Notes: generated by a model not told the origin, from the sequence alone. A DNA stretch of 32,616 nt from CAYNCE01 sp964522515 (GCA_964522515.1 CAZFWC010000007.1:1-32616), one strand, 5' to 3'. Counted from the stretch's first letter, positions 22,863-30,331 are shown. Translations and numbers: made by a program.

Positions 22863-23044
22863 ATCCGCCTTCGCCCCTAAAAAATCCTACTGGACTACCG
22901 CGCCTGTCCGCCGTAGACCTGCCTTGCTGGCAGGCAGGCTTGGCAAAGGAGGAGATAAATTTTTAGTGCCCCGATTTTACATCGGGGAACCAGAAGCCTG
23001 TCCGCTGTAGTCCCGAGTACTCCGGATTAGTGAGCGGAGGCGGA
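22863..23044. repeat. Cluster of GC-rich dispersed repeats between tsf and the PSP1 gene
   Basis: This mosaic intergenic block is far GC-richer than its surroundings. Positions 22863-22898 are 36 nt identical to 26650-26685 inside a glycosyltransferase gene. Positions 22905-22947 match, in reverse orientation with a few changes, the insert in rplL (29785-29827). A hairpin CCCCGAT/ATCGGGG lies at 22970-22988. A TCCCGAGTACTC half-palindrome is near 23011. No gene lies here. Confidence 0.85.
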
Positions 23045-23053
23045 AAAACAAAT

Positions 23054-23836
23054 ATGAAAATAATTGAAGTTCAATTTGCGCCATTAAATAAAACTTATTG
23101 GTTTAATCCAGAAAATCACGAATTAAAAGACAATGATTTTGTTGTTGTAAAAACTGAACTTGGAACAGAGCTTGGTAAAATTGTTGATTTTAAAAATATT
23201 GATGATGAAAAAAATAAAAGAGAAATCAAACCAATTTTACGCAAAGCAAATTTATCAGATATTGAAAAAGTTGCTGAAAAAAATAAAAATAAAGAAAAAG
23301 ATTTAAAAGAATGTTGCAAATTAATTGAAAGACACAAATTAGAAATGAAAATTATTGATTTGCATTATTCTTTTGACGGAGGAAGATTAACTTTTTATTT
23401 TACAGCAAATAAAAGAATAGATTTTAGAGATTTAGTAAAAGATTTAACTCACAAATTTCAAAGGTCAATTCGTTTGCACCAAATTGGCGCGCGTGATGAA
23501 GCAAAAACACTTGGTGAAATTGGTCCTTGCGGAAAAATTTTATGCTGTAAAAAAACATTAAATAAAATTGAACAAATAACTTCTGAATTTATTGAAGAAC
23601 AAAATATTTCTCATCGAGGAAACAGTCGTTTACTTGGTATTTGTGGGAGATTTAAATGTTGTTTAAAATATGAATATGAAATGTATAAAGATTTAAATAA
23701 AAATTTACCAAAAATTGGAGATTCAATAAAAACAGAAAAAGGCAAGGGAAAAGTTGTTAAATTAAATACGCTTAAACAAAGTGTGAGTGTAAAACTTGAA
23801 AGTGACAACAAAACTATTTTGGAAATAAAAATTTAA
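23054..23836 (+). CDS. PSP1 domain protein, RicT/YaaT-like
   Basis: This 260-aa protein has the PSP1 C-terminal domain: RIDFRDLVKDLTHKFQRSIRLHQIGARDEAK, GEIGPCGKILCCKK and GICGRFKCCLKYEYE. In Bacillus, RicT is part of the Y-complex that binds Fe-S clusters through such cysteines and aids RNA maturation; whether that holds here is unknown. The cysteines of both CxxxxCC-like motifs are kept. The N-terminus starts at MKIIEVQFAPLNKTYWF. A GTG at 23030 would add eight residues (MSGGGKTN), but that stretch derives from the adjacent repeat cluster, so 23054 is preferred. It lies 22 bp before mreB. Confidence 0.9.
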   Translation: MKIIEVQFAPLNKTYWFNPENHELKDNDFVVVKTELGTELGKIVDFKNIDDEKNKREIKPILRKANLSDIEKVAEKNKNKEKDLKECCKLIERHKLEMKIIDLHYSFDGGRLTFYFTANKRIDFRDLVKDLTHKFQRSIRLHQIGARDEAKTLGEIGPCGKILCCKKTLNKIEQITSEFIEEQNISHRGNSRLLGICGRFKCCLKYEYEMYKDLNKNLPKIGDSIKTEKGKGKVVKLNTLKQSVSVKLESDNKTILEIKI

Positions 23837-23858
23837 ATAAAAAATAAATTAATTTTTT

Positions 23859-24866
23859 ATGTTTATTAAAAAAATTGGCATTGATCTGGGAACAACTTAC
23901 ACTTTGGTTTATTTACCCGGAAAAGGAATTGTAATTAATGAGCCATCAGTAGTGGCTTCGTCTGTTGTTGATAAAAAAATTTTAGCAGTTGGAGACGATG
24001 CAAAAGAAATGATTGGGAGAACACCTGACACAATTGTTGCTTTGCGTCCGTTAAAAGACGGCGTGATTGCTGATTACAAAACAACAGAAGCAATGATTCG
24101 ATATTATGTAAATAAAGCAGTTGGAGGAATTAGATTTTTCAGGCCTGAAGTAATGGTTGCTGTTCCTGCTGGAATTACATCAACTGAAAAAAGAGCGGTA
24201 ATTGACGCAACAATGTCAGCTGGAGCAAAAGCAGCTTATATTATTCACGAACCAACAGCAGCCGCAATTGGCGCAAATATTCCAATTGGATCTGCGTCAG
24301 GTCATATGATTGTTGATATGGGAGGAGGCACTTCTGAAGTTGCTGTAATTTCTTTAGGCGGAATTGTTGCAAATACTTCAGTAAGAATTGGCGGAAATAA
24401 ATTAGATTCAGCAATTCAAGAATTTGTTAGACGAAGATACAATTTAGCAATTGGCGAACGAACAGCTGAAGAAACAAAAATTGAAATTGGTTCAGCAATG
24501 TTTTTAGAAAATCCTTTGAAAAGAGATATTAAAGGACGCGATTTAGTTACTGGTTTGCCAAAAGTTATTGAAATTACTTCTGATGATGTAACTGAAGCAA
24601 TTAAAGATCAGCTTGAGGGAATTGTTAGCGCGGTTAAAGATGTGTTGCATAAAACTCCTCCAGAACTTTCTGCTGATGTAATGGATAAAGGAATGGTTTT
24701 GTCTGGCGGAACTTCTTTACTTAGAAATATGGATAAACTTTTGTCGCAAGCCACAGGAGTACCAGCTTTTGTTGCGGACGAAGCTTTGCTTTGTGTTGCA
24801 AAAGGAACTGGAATTGCTTTGGATAATTTAGATTCGTATAAAAGAAGTATTTTAGCTACTAAATAA
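23859..24866 (+). CDS. mreB: Rod shape-determining protein MreB
   Basis: This 335-aa bacterial actin directs cell-wall synthesis along the cell body. It opens KIGIDLGTTYTLVYLPGKGIVINEPSVVA; phosphate-1 is DLGTTYT, where DLGTANT is usual. It has YIIHEPTAAAIGANIP, the phosphate-2 MIVDMGGGTSEVAVISLGG and the adenosine motif VLSGGTSLLRNMDKLL. Length is normal. No mreC or mreD follows; a repeat-rich gap and two glycosyltransferase genes come next. Together with mltG further on it fits a murein-building cell. Confidence 0.96.
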   Translation: MFIKKIGIDLGTTYTLVYLPGKGIVINEPSVVASSVVDKKILAVGDDAKEMIGRTPDTIVALRPLKDGVIADYKTTEAMIRYYVNKAVGGIRFFRPEVMVAVPAGITSTEKRAVIDATMSAGAKAAYIIHEPTAAAIGANIPIGSASGHMIVDMGGGTSEVAVISLGGIVANTSVRIGGNKLDSAIQEFVRRRYNLAIGERTAEETKIEIGSAMFLENPLKRDIKGRDLVTGLPKVIEITSDDVTEAIKDQLEGIVSAVKDVLHKTPPELSADVMDKGMVLSGGTSLLRNMDKLLSQATGVPAFVADEALLCVAKGTGIALDNLDSYKRSILATK

Positions 24867-24891
24867 ATTTTTCCAAGCATGTCTTGAGGAG

Positions 24892-25030
24892 AATTTTGAC
24901 AAAGTCAAAATTACGACGAAGGATCCCGAAGTTTGCAAACAATACTTTATCTTTAGATAAAATTTTATTTTAAAAACAACTGGATCCTTCACTTCTAACA
25001 ACTCTAAAAACCGTTCAGGACAGGCTTAAT
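24892..25030. repeat. Repeat-filled gap between mreB and a glycosyltransferase gene
   Basis: The gap holds a perfect hairpin AATTTTGAC-AAA-GTCAAAATT (24892-24912). A 9-bp inverted pair GAAGGATCC (24918-24926) and GGATCCTTC (24982-24990) follows, belonging to the dispersed GGATCC family. No gene or clear promoter was seen. Confidence 0.65.
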
Positions 25031-25034
25031 ATTT

Positions 25035-26132
25035 ATGAAAACCTTAATTATTCACGACAGATCTCAATTTCGTGGCGGAGCAGAACGGTTAGTTTTAATT
25101 TTAGCAAAAGAGTTAAACGCAGATTTGCTAACTGAATTTTGGATTGACAAAGAAACTTTTGACAAATCTGAAGCGCCAAATAAATTATTTATTTTAGACA
25201 AAGGGGATCCAAATTTAATTGTTTGGCGATATTTTCGCGCGCAATTAAATTTTTTATTTAAAACAAGAAAAATTATTCGTCAGTATGATTTAATTATTTT
25301 TTCTGGAAATAATTGTCTATCAGCTTCAATTCATCTTAAAAAAAATCAAAAATATTTTTTATACTGTCATTCCCCGGTGCGACATGTTTTTGATTTATTT
25401 AAAAAATTTAAAAAAGAACAAAAAAAATTATGGAAAAAAATAATTTATTATAATATTGGGGCTTGGGGAATTAGAATAATTTATTGGCTTGGATTATTAA
25501 AATTTAAAACAGTAATTGCAAATTCAAAAAATGTGCAAAATAGATTATTAAAATATTGCAAAAAAAAATCACAAGTTATTTGGCCGCCAATTCAAACGCA
25601 AAAATTTAAATGGATTTCGCAAAAAGATTATTATTTATCTTTTGGCAGAGTTGATAAATTAAAAAGAGTTGGAGATATTGTTCGCGCGTTTCAACAAATG
25701 CCTGATAAAAAATTAATTGTTTCATCTGGAGGCGATGATTTAGAAAATATTAAAAAATTAGCAGAAGATTATAATAATATTCAAGTTTTAGGATGGGTAA
25801 GTGATGAAAAATTAAAAAATTTAGTTGGAAATTGTATTTGTTCAATTTATTTGCCAATTAATGAAGACGCTGGAATGGCGCCGTTAGAATCTAATTCAGC
25901 TGGAAAACCAGTGATTGTAAATTATGATGGTGGTTTTAAAGAAATTATTAAAGACGAAATTAATGGAAAATTTATTTCAAAAAATTACACAATTGAAGAT
26001 ATAAAAAAAGCAGTCATCCGTATGACTGCTGAATGCGCAATTTTAATGCGTGAGAATTGTGAAAATCAAGCTTTAAAATTTAGTCAAGAAATTTTTGTTA
26101 AAAAGATTAAAAAAGTTATTGAAAATTTATGA
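25035..26132 (+). CDS. Glycosyltransferase family 4-like
   Basis: This 365-aa GT-B enzyme begins MKTLIIHDRSQFRGGAERLV; the GGAER motif is typical of GT4 acceptor domains. The donor domain starts YYLSFGRVDKLKRVGDIVRAF and includes LPINEDAGMAPLESNSAGKPVIV with the conserved acidic residues. Near the C-terminus a perfect hairpin GCAGTCAT-CCGT-ATGACTGC (26010-26029) encodes AVIRMTA and may be a short repeat insertion. The gene overlaps the next glycosyltransferase by ATGA. It resembles enzymes that build surface glycans or glycolipid mannosides; the substrate is not predictable. Confidence 0.88.
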   Translation: MKTLIIHDRSQFRGGAERLVLILAKELNADLLTEFWIDKETFDKSEAPNKLFILDKGDPNLIVWRYFRAQLNFLFKTRKIIRQYDLIIFSGNNCLSASIHLKKNQKYFLYCHSPVRHVFDLFKKFKKEQKKLWKKIIYYNIGAWGIRIIYWLGLLKFKTVIANSKNVQNRLLKYCKKKSQVIWPPIQTQKFKWISQKDYYLSFGRVDKLKRVGDIVRAFQQMPDKKLIVSSGGDDLENIKKLAEDYNNIQVLGWVSDEKLKNLVGNCICSIYLPINEDAGMAPLESNSAGKPVIVNYDGGFKEIIKDEINGKFISKNYTIEDIKKAVIRMTAECAILMRENCENQALKFSQEIFVKKIKKVIENL

Positions 26133-27259
26133 ATAAAAAAATTACAATTGGAATTGACGCGTCGCGCTCAATTGATTCTATTCAAAAAACAGGGGTAGAA
26201 TTTGTAAGTGATGAATTATTAAAACAATTTATTAATTTTAAAAAAGAAATTATTAAATATATTTTTTATACACCTGAATATATATCTTGGCTTCCTCGAG
26301 AAAGCCAGAAAGTTTTGAATTGGCCATTTAGATTTTTGTGGACGCAAATTAGATTAAGTTTAGAAATGCTAATTCAAAAACCAGATATTTATTTTTCACC
26401 TGTTCACACTTTACCGTATTTTTGTCCAAAAAAAACTTTTAAAATAATTCACGATGTTGCGTTTAAAAAAAATAAAAAATTATATAATTTTAAAAATAGA
26501 ATTTTATTAAATTTTGATTTGTGTCGCGCAATTAAAAAATGTGAAAAAATATTTGTTCCAACACAGCAAGTTAAAAATGATTTATTAAAATTTACAAAAA
26601 TATCTGAAAATAAAATTATTGTAATTCCACACGGATACACTAAAAAAACATCCGCCTTCGCCCCTAAAAAATCCTACTGGACTACGGCGGACAGGCAAAA
26701 ACACAAAAACACAAAAACGCTTTTTCATAAAAAGAAACAAATTTTATATATTGGACGCATTGAAGAAAAGAAAAATATTTTAAATTTAATTAAAGCATTT
26801 GAAATTTTTAATAAAAAATATCCAGACTATAAATTAATTTTAGCAGGAAAAATTGATCAAAAATATTTTGATAAAAATATCAAATATCAAATATTAAAAA
26901 TTAAAAACAAAATATTTTTTTTAGGATATGTTTCTGAAGAAAAAAAATATAAATTATTATCAGAATCAGTTTGTTTGGCTTTTGTTCCTTTTGAAGAAGG
27001 TTTTGGCATCCCTATTTTAGAAGCTTTTGATTTTAATTTACCTGTTGTGTGTTCTGATATTCCTGTTTTGCAAGAAGTTGGGGGAGAGGCTTGTATTTTT
27101 GTAAACTCAAGTTCGCCACAAGAAATCAGTGGAAAAATAGAAAAAATAATTTCAGACAAAAATTTAAAAAATAATTTAATTCAAAAAGGTGAACAGCAAT
27201 TAGAGAAATTTAGCTGGAAAAAAGCAGGAGAAAAATATTTGCAAGAGATTTTAAAATAA
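26129..27259 (+). CDS. Glycosyltransferase family 4-like with repeat-encoded insert
   Basis: This 376-aa GT-B protein starts ITIGIDASRSIDSIQKTGVEF, like mannosyltransferases of the GT4 family. The donor domain has ILYIGRIEEKKNILNLIKAF and FVPFEEGFGIPILEAFDFNLPVV with both signature glutamates, so the active site is intact. Residues about 175-190 (SAFAPKKSYWTTADRQ) are encoded by a GC-rich repeat identical over 36 nt to the tsf-PSP1 intergenic block, followed by an (AAAAACAC)n tract. The insert falls in the linker between the two domains, just before the donor domain. It is translationally coupled to the previous gene by ATGA. Confidence 0.9.
   Translation: MNKKITIGIDASRSIDSIQKTGVEFVSDELLKQFINFKKEIIKYIFYTPEYISWLPRESQKVLNWPFRFLWTQIRLSLEMLIQKPDIYFSPVHTLPYFCPKKTFKIIHDVAFKKNKKLYNFKNRILLNFDLCRAIKKCEKIFVPTQQVKNDLLKFTKISENKIIVIPHGYTKKTSAFAPKKSYWTTADRQKHKNTKTLFHKKKQILYIGRIEEKKNILNLIKAFEIFNKKYPDYKLILAGKIDQKYFDKNIKYQILKIKNKIFFLGYVSEEKKYKLLSESVCLAFVPFEEGFGIPILEAFDFNLPVVCSDIPVLQEVGGEACIFVNSSSPQEISGKIEKIISDKNLKNNLIQKGEQQLEKFSWKKAGEKYLQEILK
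26650..26697. repeat. Dispersed GC-rich repeat inserted in a glycosyltransferase gene
   Basis: Positions 26650-26685 are identical to 22863-22898. The following GGCGGACAGGC matches, in inverse, GCCTGTCCGCC at 22902-22912. It is read in frame without a stop. Confidence 0.9.
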
Positions 27260-27277
27260 TTTTTTAAATCCACACAC

Positions 27278-27323
27278 CGATACATCGATACATCGATTTA
27301 TAGGTTCAGAATTTGATAAATTC
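27278..27323. repeat. CGATACAT tandem repeat and small hairpin
   Basis: CGATACATCGATACATCGAT (27278-27297) is a short 8-bp tandem repeat. It is followed by GAATTT-GAT-AAATTC (27309-27323). Both lie in the 115-bp gap before mltG. Confidence 0.7.
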
Positions 27324-27340
27324 AAAATCACAAAAAAACT

Positions 27341-27368
27341 TTGCAGAAAAAATAAAATGTGATAAAAT
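27341..27368 (+). promoter_or_regulatory. Leaderless promoter of mltG
   Basis: TTGCAG (27341-27346), a 16-nt spacer and TAAAAT (27363-27368) are followed by AAATTT and the ATG at 27375, predicting a start at or beside the ATG. Confidence 0.55.
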
Positions 27369-27374
27369 AAATTT

Positions 27375-28379
27375 ATGAAAAAAACTATTATACTTTTATT
27401 TATCATAATACTTTTTGTTGTTGCGATTTTTGGCATTATTTTTAGTTATCAAATTTCAGTAAAAACAAATTTTATTGGAGAAAAAGAATTTGTAATTGAA
27501 AAAGGCGAAACAGTATTTGAAATTAGTCAAAAACTTTTTGATCAAAAAATTATTAAATCAAAATTTGCTTTTGAAAGTTATTTATATTTTAGAAAATTAG
27601 AAAAATCAGTTCAAGCTGGGAATTATATTTTAACTCCAATGAATATTGCTGATTTAACAAATATATTTATTGCTGGAAAAGTTGATAATGAAACAACTTT
27701 AAAATTTATTGAAGGATGGACAACAAAAGAAATAGCTGACCAACTTGTTAAACAAAAGATAATTTCTAATTCTCAAAATTTTTTAAACACAGCAAGAATT
27801 GAAAATTATCAATCCGATTTTGATTTTTTAGAAAATTTAAACACAGCTTCTTTGGAAGGATTTTTATTTCCAGACACTTACCAAATTTATAAAAACGCTG
27901 AGGTTGATGATATTATTATTAAAATGTTAAATAATTTTGATGATAAACTATCGTCTGCTTTGCTAACTGAAATTCGCGCTCAAGGAAAAACTTTATATGA
28001 TGTTTTAAAAATAGCCTCAATAATTGAAGCTGAAGTTCAAATAGACGATGACAGAAAAATTGTGTCTGGGATTTTATGGAAAAGATTAGAAAATAATATG
28101 TTGTTGCAAGTTGATTCTAGTTTAAAATATATAATTGGAAAAAATAATAATAATGCTTTAACTTTTGAAGAATTAAAAATTGATTCACCTTACAACACTT
28201 ACAAATACAAGGGTTTGTCTCCAACTCCAATTTGTAATCCAGGAGAATCTGCAATTCGTTCTGCAATTTATCCAAAAAATTCTGATTTTTGGTTTTATCT
28301 TTCTGATAAACAAGGCAAAACTCATTTTGCAGAAACAGGAGAACAGCATCAAGAAAATGTGGAGAAGTATTTGCAGTAA
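27375..28379 (+). CDS. mltG: Endolytic murein transglycosylase MltG
   Basis: This 334-aa membrane-anchored enzyme cleaves nascent glycan strands and so sets their length. It has an N-terminal helix (TIILLFIIILFVVAIFGIIF), a LysM-like subdomain (FVIEKGETVFEISQKLFDQKIIKS) and the YceG catalytic domain with EGFLFPDTYQIY, the catalytic glutamate in ASIIEAE (Glu218 by count), GILWKRLENNMLLQVDSSLKY and SPYNTYKYKGLSPTPICNPGESAIRSA. All signature segments are present. The product acts outside the membrane on peptidoglycan. Its mRNA is predicted to be leaderless. Confidence 0.95.
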   Translation: MKKTIILLFIIILFVVAIFGIIFSYQISVKTNFIGEKEFVIEKGETVFEISQKLFDQKIIKSKFAFESYLYFRKLEKSVQAGNYILTPMNIADLTNIFIAGKVDNETTLKFIEGWTTKEIADQLVKQKIISNSQNFLNTARIENYQSDFDFLENLNTASLEGFLFPDTYQIYKNAEVDDIIIKMLNNFDDKLSSALLTEIRAQGKTLYDVLKIASIIEAEVQIDDDRKIVSGILWKRLENNMLLQVDSSLKYIIGKNNNNALTFEELKIDSPYNTYKYKGLSPTPICNPGESAIRSAIYPKNSDFWFYLSDKQGKTHFAETGEQHQENVEKYLQ

Positions 28380-28395
28380 CTATTTTTTAAAGTAA

Positions 28396-28505
28396 TCATC
28401 CTGAACGACCTTTAAGATTTTTTTAGGAGTGAAGCCTGCCTGCCGGCAAGGCAGGGATCTGTTTTAAAAAAATGAATTATGAATTATGAATTAGGAATTA
28501 GGAAT
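28396..28505. repeat. Dispersed repeat remnants and 8-9 bp tandem repeats
   Basis: ATCATCCTGAACGACC with GATTTTTTTAGGA and GCCTGCCTGCCGGCAAGGCAGG (the rplL-insert core) make up 28396-28455. Then ATGAATTAT and TAGGAATT units repeat at about 28471-28505. No gene is seen here. Confidence 0.7.
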
Positions 28506-28521
28506 TGTTTATTTAAAATTT

Positions 28522-28550
28522 AAAGATAAAAAAGGTCGACTTTTATCTTT
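28522..28550. terminator. Stem-loop AAAGATAAAA/TTTTATCTTT
   Basis: A perfect 10-bp stem with a 9-nt loop follows mltG. It lacks a U-run on the + strand, so terminator function is uncertain. Confidence 0.35.
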
Positions 28551-28577
28551 AAAAATAAAAAATTAAATTATAAAAAT

Positions 28578-28784
28578 ATGGAAACATTTGAGATCGTCAG
28601 TTTGCCGAATAAAATACTAAATCAAAAAGAAATTGATGTCCTGAAAAATAAAACAAACGAAGAATTAAGAAAAGAAGATATATTTAAAAAATGGATCTGG
28701 TTAGAAAAAGGGATTCGCGAAACGCGTAGACAGGCATCGAAATATAGAAATGAATTTTTTACATATTTGGAAAAACATCACTAA
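28578..28784 (+). CDS. Small protein of unknown function (68 aa)
   Basis: I do not recognise this 68-aa protein. It is charged and predicted largely helical, with ILNQKEIDVLKNKTNEELRKEDIFKKWIWLEKGIRETRRQASKYRNEFF. The N-terminal METFEIVSLPNKILNQ looks like a short strand before the helices. Codon use includes ATCGTC, GCCG and CGCG, slightly less AT-rich than its neighbours, which argues for real coding rather than chance. No Shine-Dalgarno or strong promoter is seen, and it stands alone between mltG and the L10 leader. Confidence 0.55.
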   Translation: METFEIVSLPNKILNQKEIDVLKNKTNEELRKEDIFKKWIWLEKGIRETRRQASKYRNEFFTYLEKHH

Positions 28785-28860
28785 GACTTTTTTAAAGAAT
28801 AAAATAATTTGCTAAAAATATTAATTATTTTTCTGTATTCGCCAAGAATCTATTTGATTT

Positions 28861-28900
28861 ATCCTGATTTTGTTTTATTAAAAATTAATGAAATCGGGAT
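28861..28900. other. Stem-loop between the 68-aa gene and the rplJ promoter
   Basis: ATCCTGATTT (28861-28870) pairs with AAATCGGGAT (28891-28900), 10 bp with one G-U. It could end upstream transcription although no clear U-run follows. Confidence 0.4.
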
Positions 28901-28910
28901 TAATTTAAAT

Positions 28911-28939
28911 TTGACACAATTTTAAACTTTTGTTAAAAT
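28911..28939 (+). promoter_or_regulatory. Promoter of rplJ-rplL
   Basis: A perfect TTGACA (28911-28916), a 17-nt spacer and TAAAAT (28934-28939) predict transcription from about 28946, giving a leader of about 155 nt. Confidence 0.8.
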
Positions 28940-28945
28940 AAAAAT

Positions 28946-29058
28946 AATAATTTAAAAACACCACAGACCACAGGCAAAAAATAAGTCCTGTGCAGGAAAA
29001 ATGCTAATTTTAGTATATTTTAATTCTGTGGTAAAACACCAGAGATTTTTTATTTTTT
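28946..29058 (+). promoter_or_regulatory. L10-leader-like attenuator of rplJL
   Basis: The leader forms an outer stem ACCACAGA/TCTGTGGT (28960-28967 with 29025-29032) and an inner stem CACAGG/CCTGTG (28969-28974 with 28987-28992), followed by TGCAGGAAAAATGC, as expected for the ribosomal protein L10 leader family. The right outer arm (29025-29032) can instead pair with ACCAGAGA (29038-29045, one mismatch) directly before TTTTTTATTTTTT (29046 on), a terminator. The two states exclude each other. L10 (or the L10-L12 complex) binding to the leader is the known control in this family; the direction of the switch here is inference. Confidence 0.7.
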
Positions 29059-29100
29059 ATAAATATCCTTAATTTCTAATTTCTTAATTTCTAAAACTTT

Positions 29101-29616
29101 ATGCCAAAAACAAAACAACAAAAACAATTAATATTTAAAGGTCTAAAAGAAAAAATCAAAAATTCTAATTCTCTTGTTATTTCAGTTTTTGAAAAATTAT
29201 CAGTTAATGCAGATCAAACTTTAAGAAAAGATTTGCGCAAAGAAAATGTTAAATACGAAGTTGCAAAAAAAACATTGCTTGTTAAAGCTTTTGCAGAAAA
29301 TAAAGTTAAAGGTTTGCCTGAAAATGAACTTTTGGGAAATGTTTCAATGACAACTTCAGAAGATGAAGTATTGGGCGCAAAAATTTTATCAAAATTTGCA
29401 AAAGACAAAAATGATTTTAAAATTATTGGCGGAATTTTAAATAAAGTTTGGGTTGACGCAAATAAAATTGCGGAAATTGCAAAACTGCCTACAAAAACAG
29501 AATTAATTTATAAAACTGTGAGCGTAATCAAAGCTCCTTTAAGTGGTTTTCTAAATGTTTTGTCTGGAAATGTTAGAGGATTAGTAAATGTTTTAAACGA
29601 AATTAAAAATAAATAA
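29101..29616 (+). CDS. rplJ: 50S ribosomal protein L10
   Basis: This 171-aa L10 forms the base of the ribosomal stalk, binding 23S rRNA with its N-terminal domain and L7/L12 dimers with its C-terminal helix. It begins MPKTKQQKQLIFKGLKEKIKNSNSLVISVFEKLSV and has the typical LRKDLRKENVKYEVAKKTLLVKAF segment, GGILNKVWVDANKIAEIAKLPTKTELI and a C-terminal helix SGFLNVLSGNVRGLVNVLNEIK. Length is standard. It follows an attenuator-type leader. The usual upstream rplK-rplA pair is absent; mltG and a small gene take that place. rplL follows after 140 bp filled by a palindromic element. Confidence 0.95.
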   Translation: MPKTKQQKQLIFKGLKEKIKNSNSLVISVFEKLSVNADQTLRKDLRKENVKYEVAKKTLLVKAFAENKVKGLPENELLGNVSMTTSEDEVLGAKILSKFAKDKNDFKIIGGILNKVWVDANKIAEIAKLPTKTELIYKTVSVIKAPLSGFLNVLSGNVRGLVNVLNEIKNK

Positions 29617-29620
29617 TTTT

Positions 29621-29745
29621 GTCATCCCGAGTCTTGATAGGATTTTTTAGGAAAGGGTCAAGGCGATGTCTGCCCACCTAGTAATCTTTGGCAGGCGGAG
29701 GATCCCATCGCTCCTAAAAAAACTTTAGAGGTCGCTCGGGATGAC
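29621..29745. repeat. Compound palindromic element between rplJ and rplL
   Basis: The 125-bp element has 11-bp terminal inverted repeats GTCATCCCGAG (29621-29631) and CTCGGGATGAC (29735-29745). Nested inside are further inverted pairs: TTTTTTAGGA with TCCTAAAAAA, GGCGATG with CATCGC, and CTGCC with GGCAG around CCTAGTAATCTTT. It looks like a complete copy of a repeat found in pieces elsewhere in the window (32521, 28396, 18361). It would form a large hairpin in the rplJL mRNA. Confidence 0.85.
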
Positions 29746-29756
29746 AACATAAAAAT

Positions 29757-30248
29757 ATGTCAGAAGAAAAAAAACAATCCACCTCTGCCAAGCCTGCCTG
29801 CCGGCAAGGCAGGGCTACGGCGGACAAGCAAGAAACAAATATTTCAGAAGATAAAAAAGAAGTAGTTGTTCCTGAAAAATTTAAATCAATTGTTAAAGAA
29901 ATTGAAAAAATGTCAGTTCTTGATCTTTCAGAATTAGTTAAAATTTTGGAAGACAAATTTGGTGTTTCATCTGTTGCGCCAATGATGATGGGAGTAGCGC
30001 CTGGAGCTGGTGACAAAGAAGAAGTTGCTGAAGAAAAATCAGAATTTAATGTTGAATTAACTTCAATGGGTGACAACAAAATTAATGTGATTAAAGCTGT
30101 TCGTGAAATTACTGAAGTTGGTTTAAAAGACGCAAAAGATTTAGTTGAAAGCGCTCCTGCAATTATTAAAGAAAATGTTAAAAAAGAGCAAGCAGAAGAA
30201 ATGAAAAAGAAAATTGAAGAAGCTGGAGGTAGTGTGACTTTAAAATAA
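29757..30248 (+). CDS. rplL: 50S ribosomal protein L7/L12 with a repeat-bearing N-terminal extension
   Basis: This 163-aa stalk protein recruits translation GTPases. The conserved part begins about residue 43 with IVKEIEKMSVLDLSELVKILEDKFGVSSVAP (dimerisation domain), then a Met/Ala/Gly and Glu-rich hinge, then the C-terminal domain DNKINVIKAVREITEVGLKDAKDLVESAP and a standard GGSVTLK end. The first 40 residues are extra compared with the usual length of about 125. Residues about 11-23 (KPACRQGRATADK) come from a GC-rich dispersed repeat. The extension is charged and probably disordered, so the insertion may be harmless. The ATG lies 12 nt after a palindromic element. A strong terminator follows the stop. 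Confidence 0.95.
   Translation: MSEEKKQSTSAKPACRQGRATADKQETNISEDKKEVVVPEKFKSIVKEIEKMSVLDLSELVKILEDKFGVSSVAPMMMGVAPGAGDKEEVAEEKSEFNVELTSMGDNKINVIKAVREITEVGLKDAKDLVESAPAIIKENVKKEQAEEMKKKIEEAGGSVTLK
29785..29830. repeat. Dispersed GC-rich palindromic repeat inside rplL
   Basis: The core GCCTGCCTGCCGGCAAGGCAGG (29793-29814) is the same as at 28434-28455. The longer stretch with CTACGGCGGACA matches the reverse complement of 22905-22947. It is read in frame within the L7/L12 N-terminus. Confidence 0.9.
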
Positions 30249-30265
30249 ATTTTATCCGAATTTTT

Positions 30266-30302
30266 AAAAATCACCTATTTAAAATGGTGATTTTTGTTTT
30301 TT
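30266..30302 (+). terminator. Rho-independent terminator of rplJL
   Basis: AAAAATCACC (30266-30275) pairs perfectly with GGTGATTTTT (30286-30295), followed by GTTTTTT. It lies 17 nt after the rplL stop and also faces the end of the convergent 722-aa gene. Confidence 0.9.
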
Positions 30303-30331
30303 AATATTTTTTATTTTATTTAATTTTTATT

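Noticed and set aside
29714..30274. Long - strand reading frame opposite rplL
   Set aside because: It is antisense to the well-conserved L7/L12 gene, has serine-rich shadow composition and no family features.
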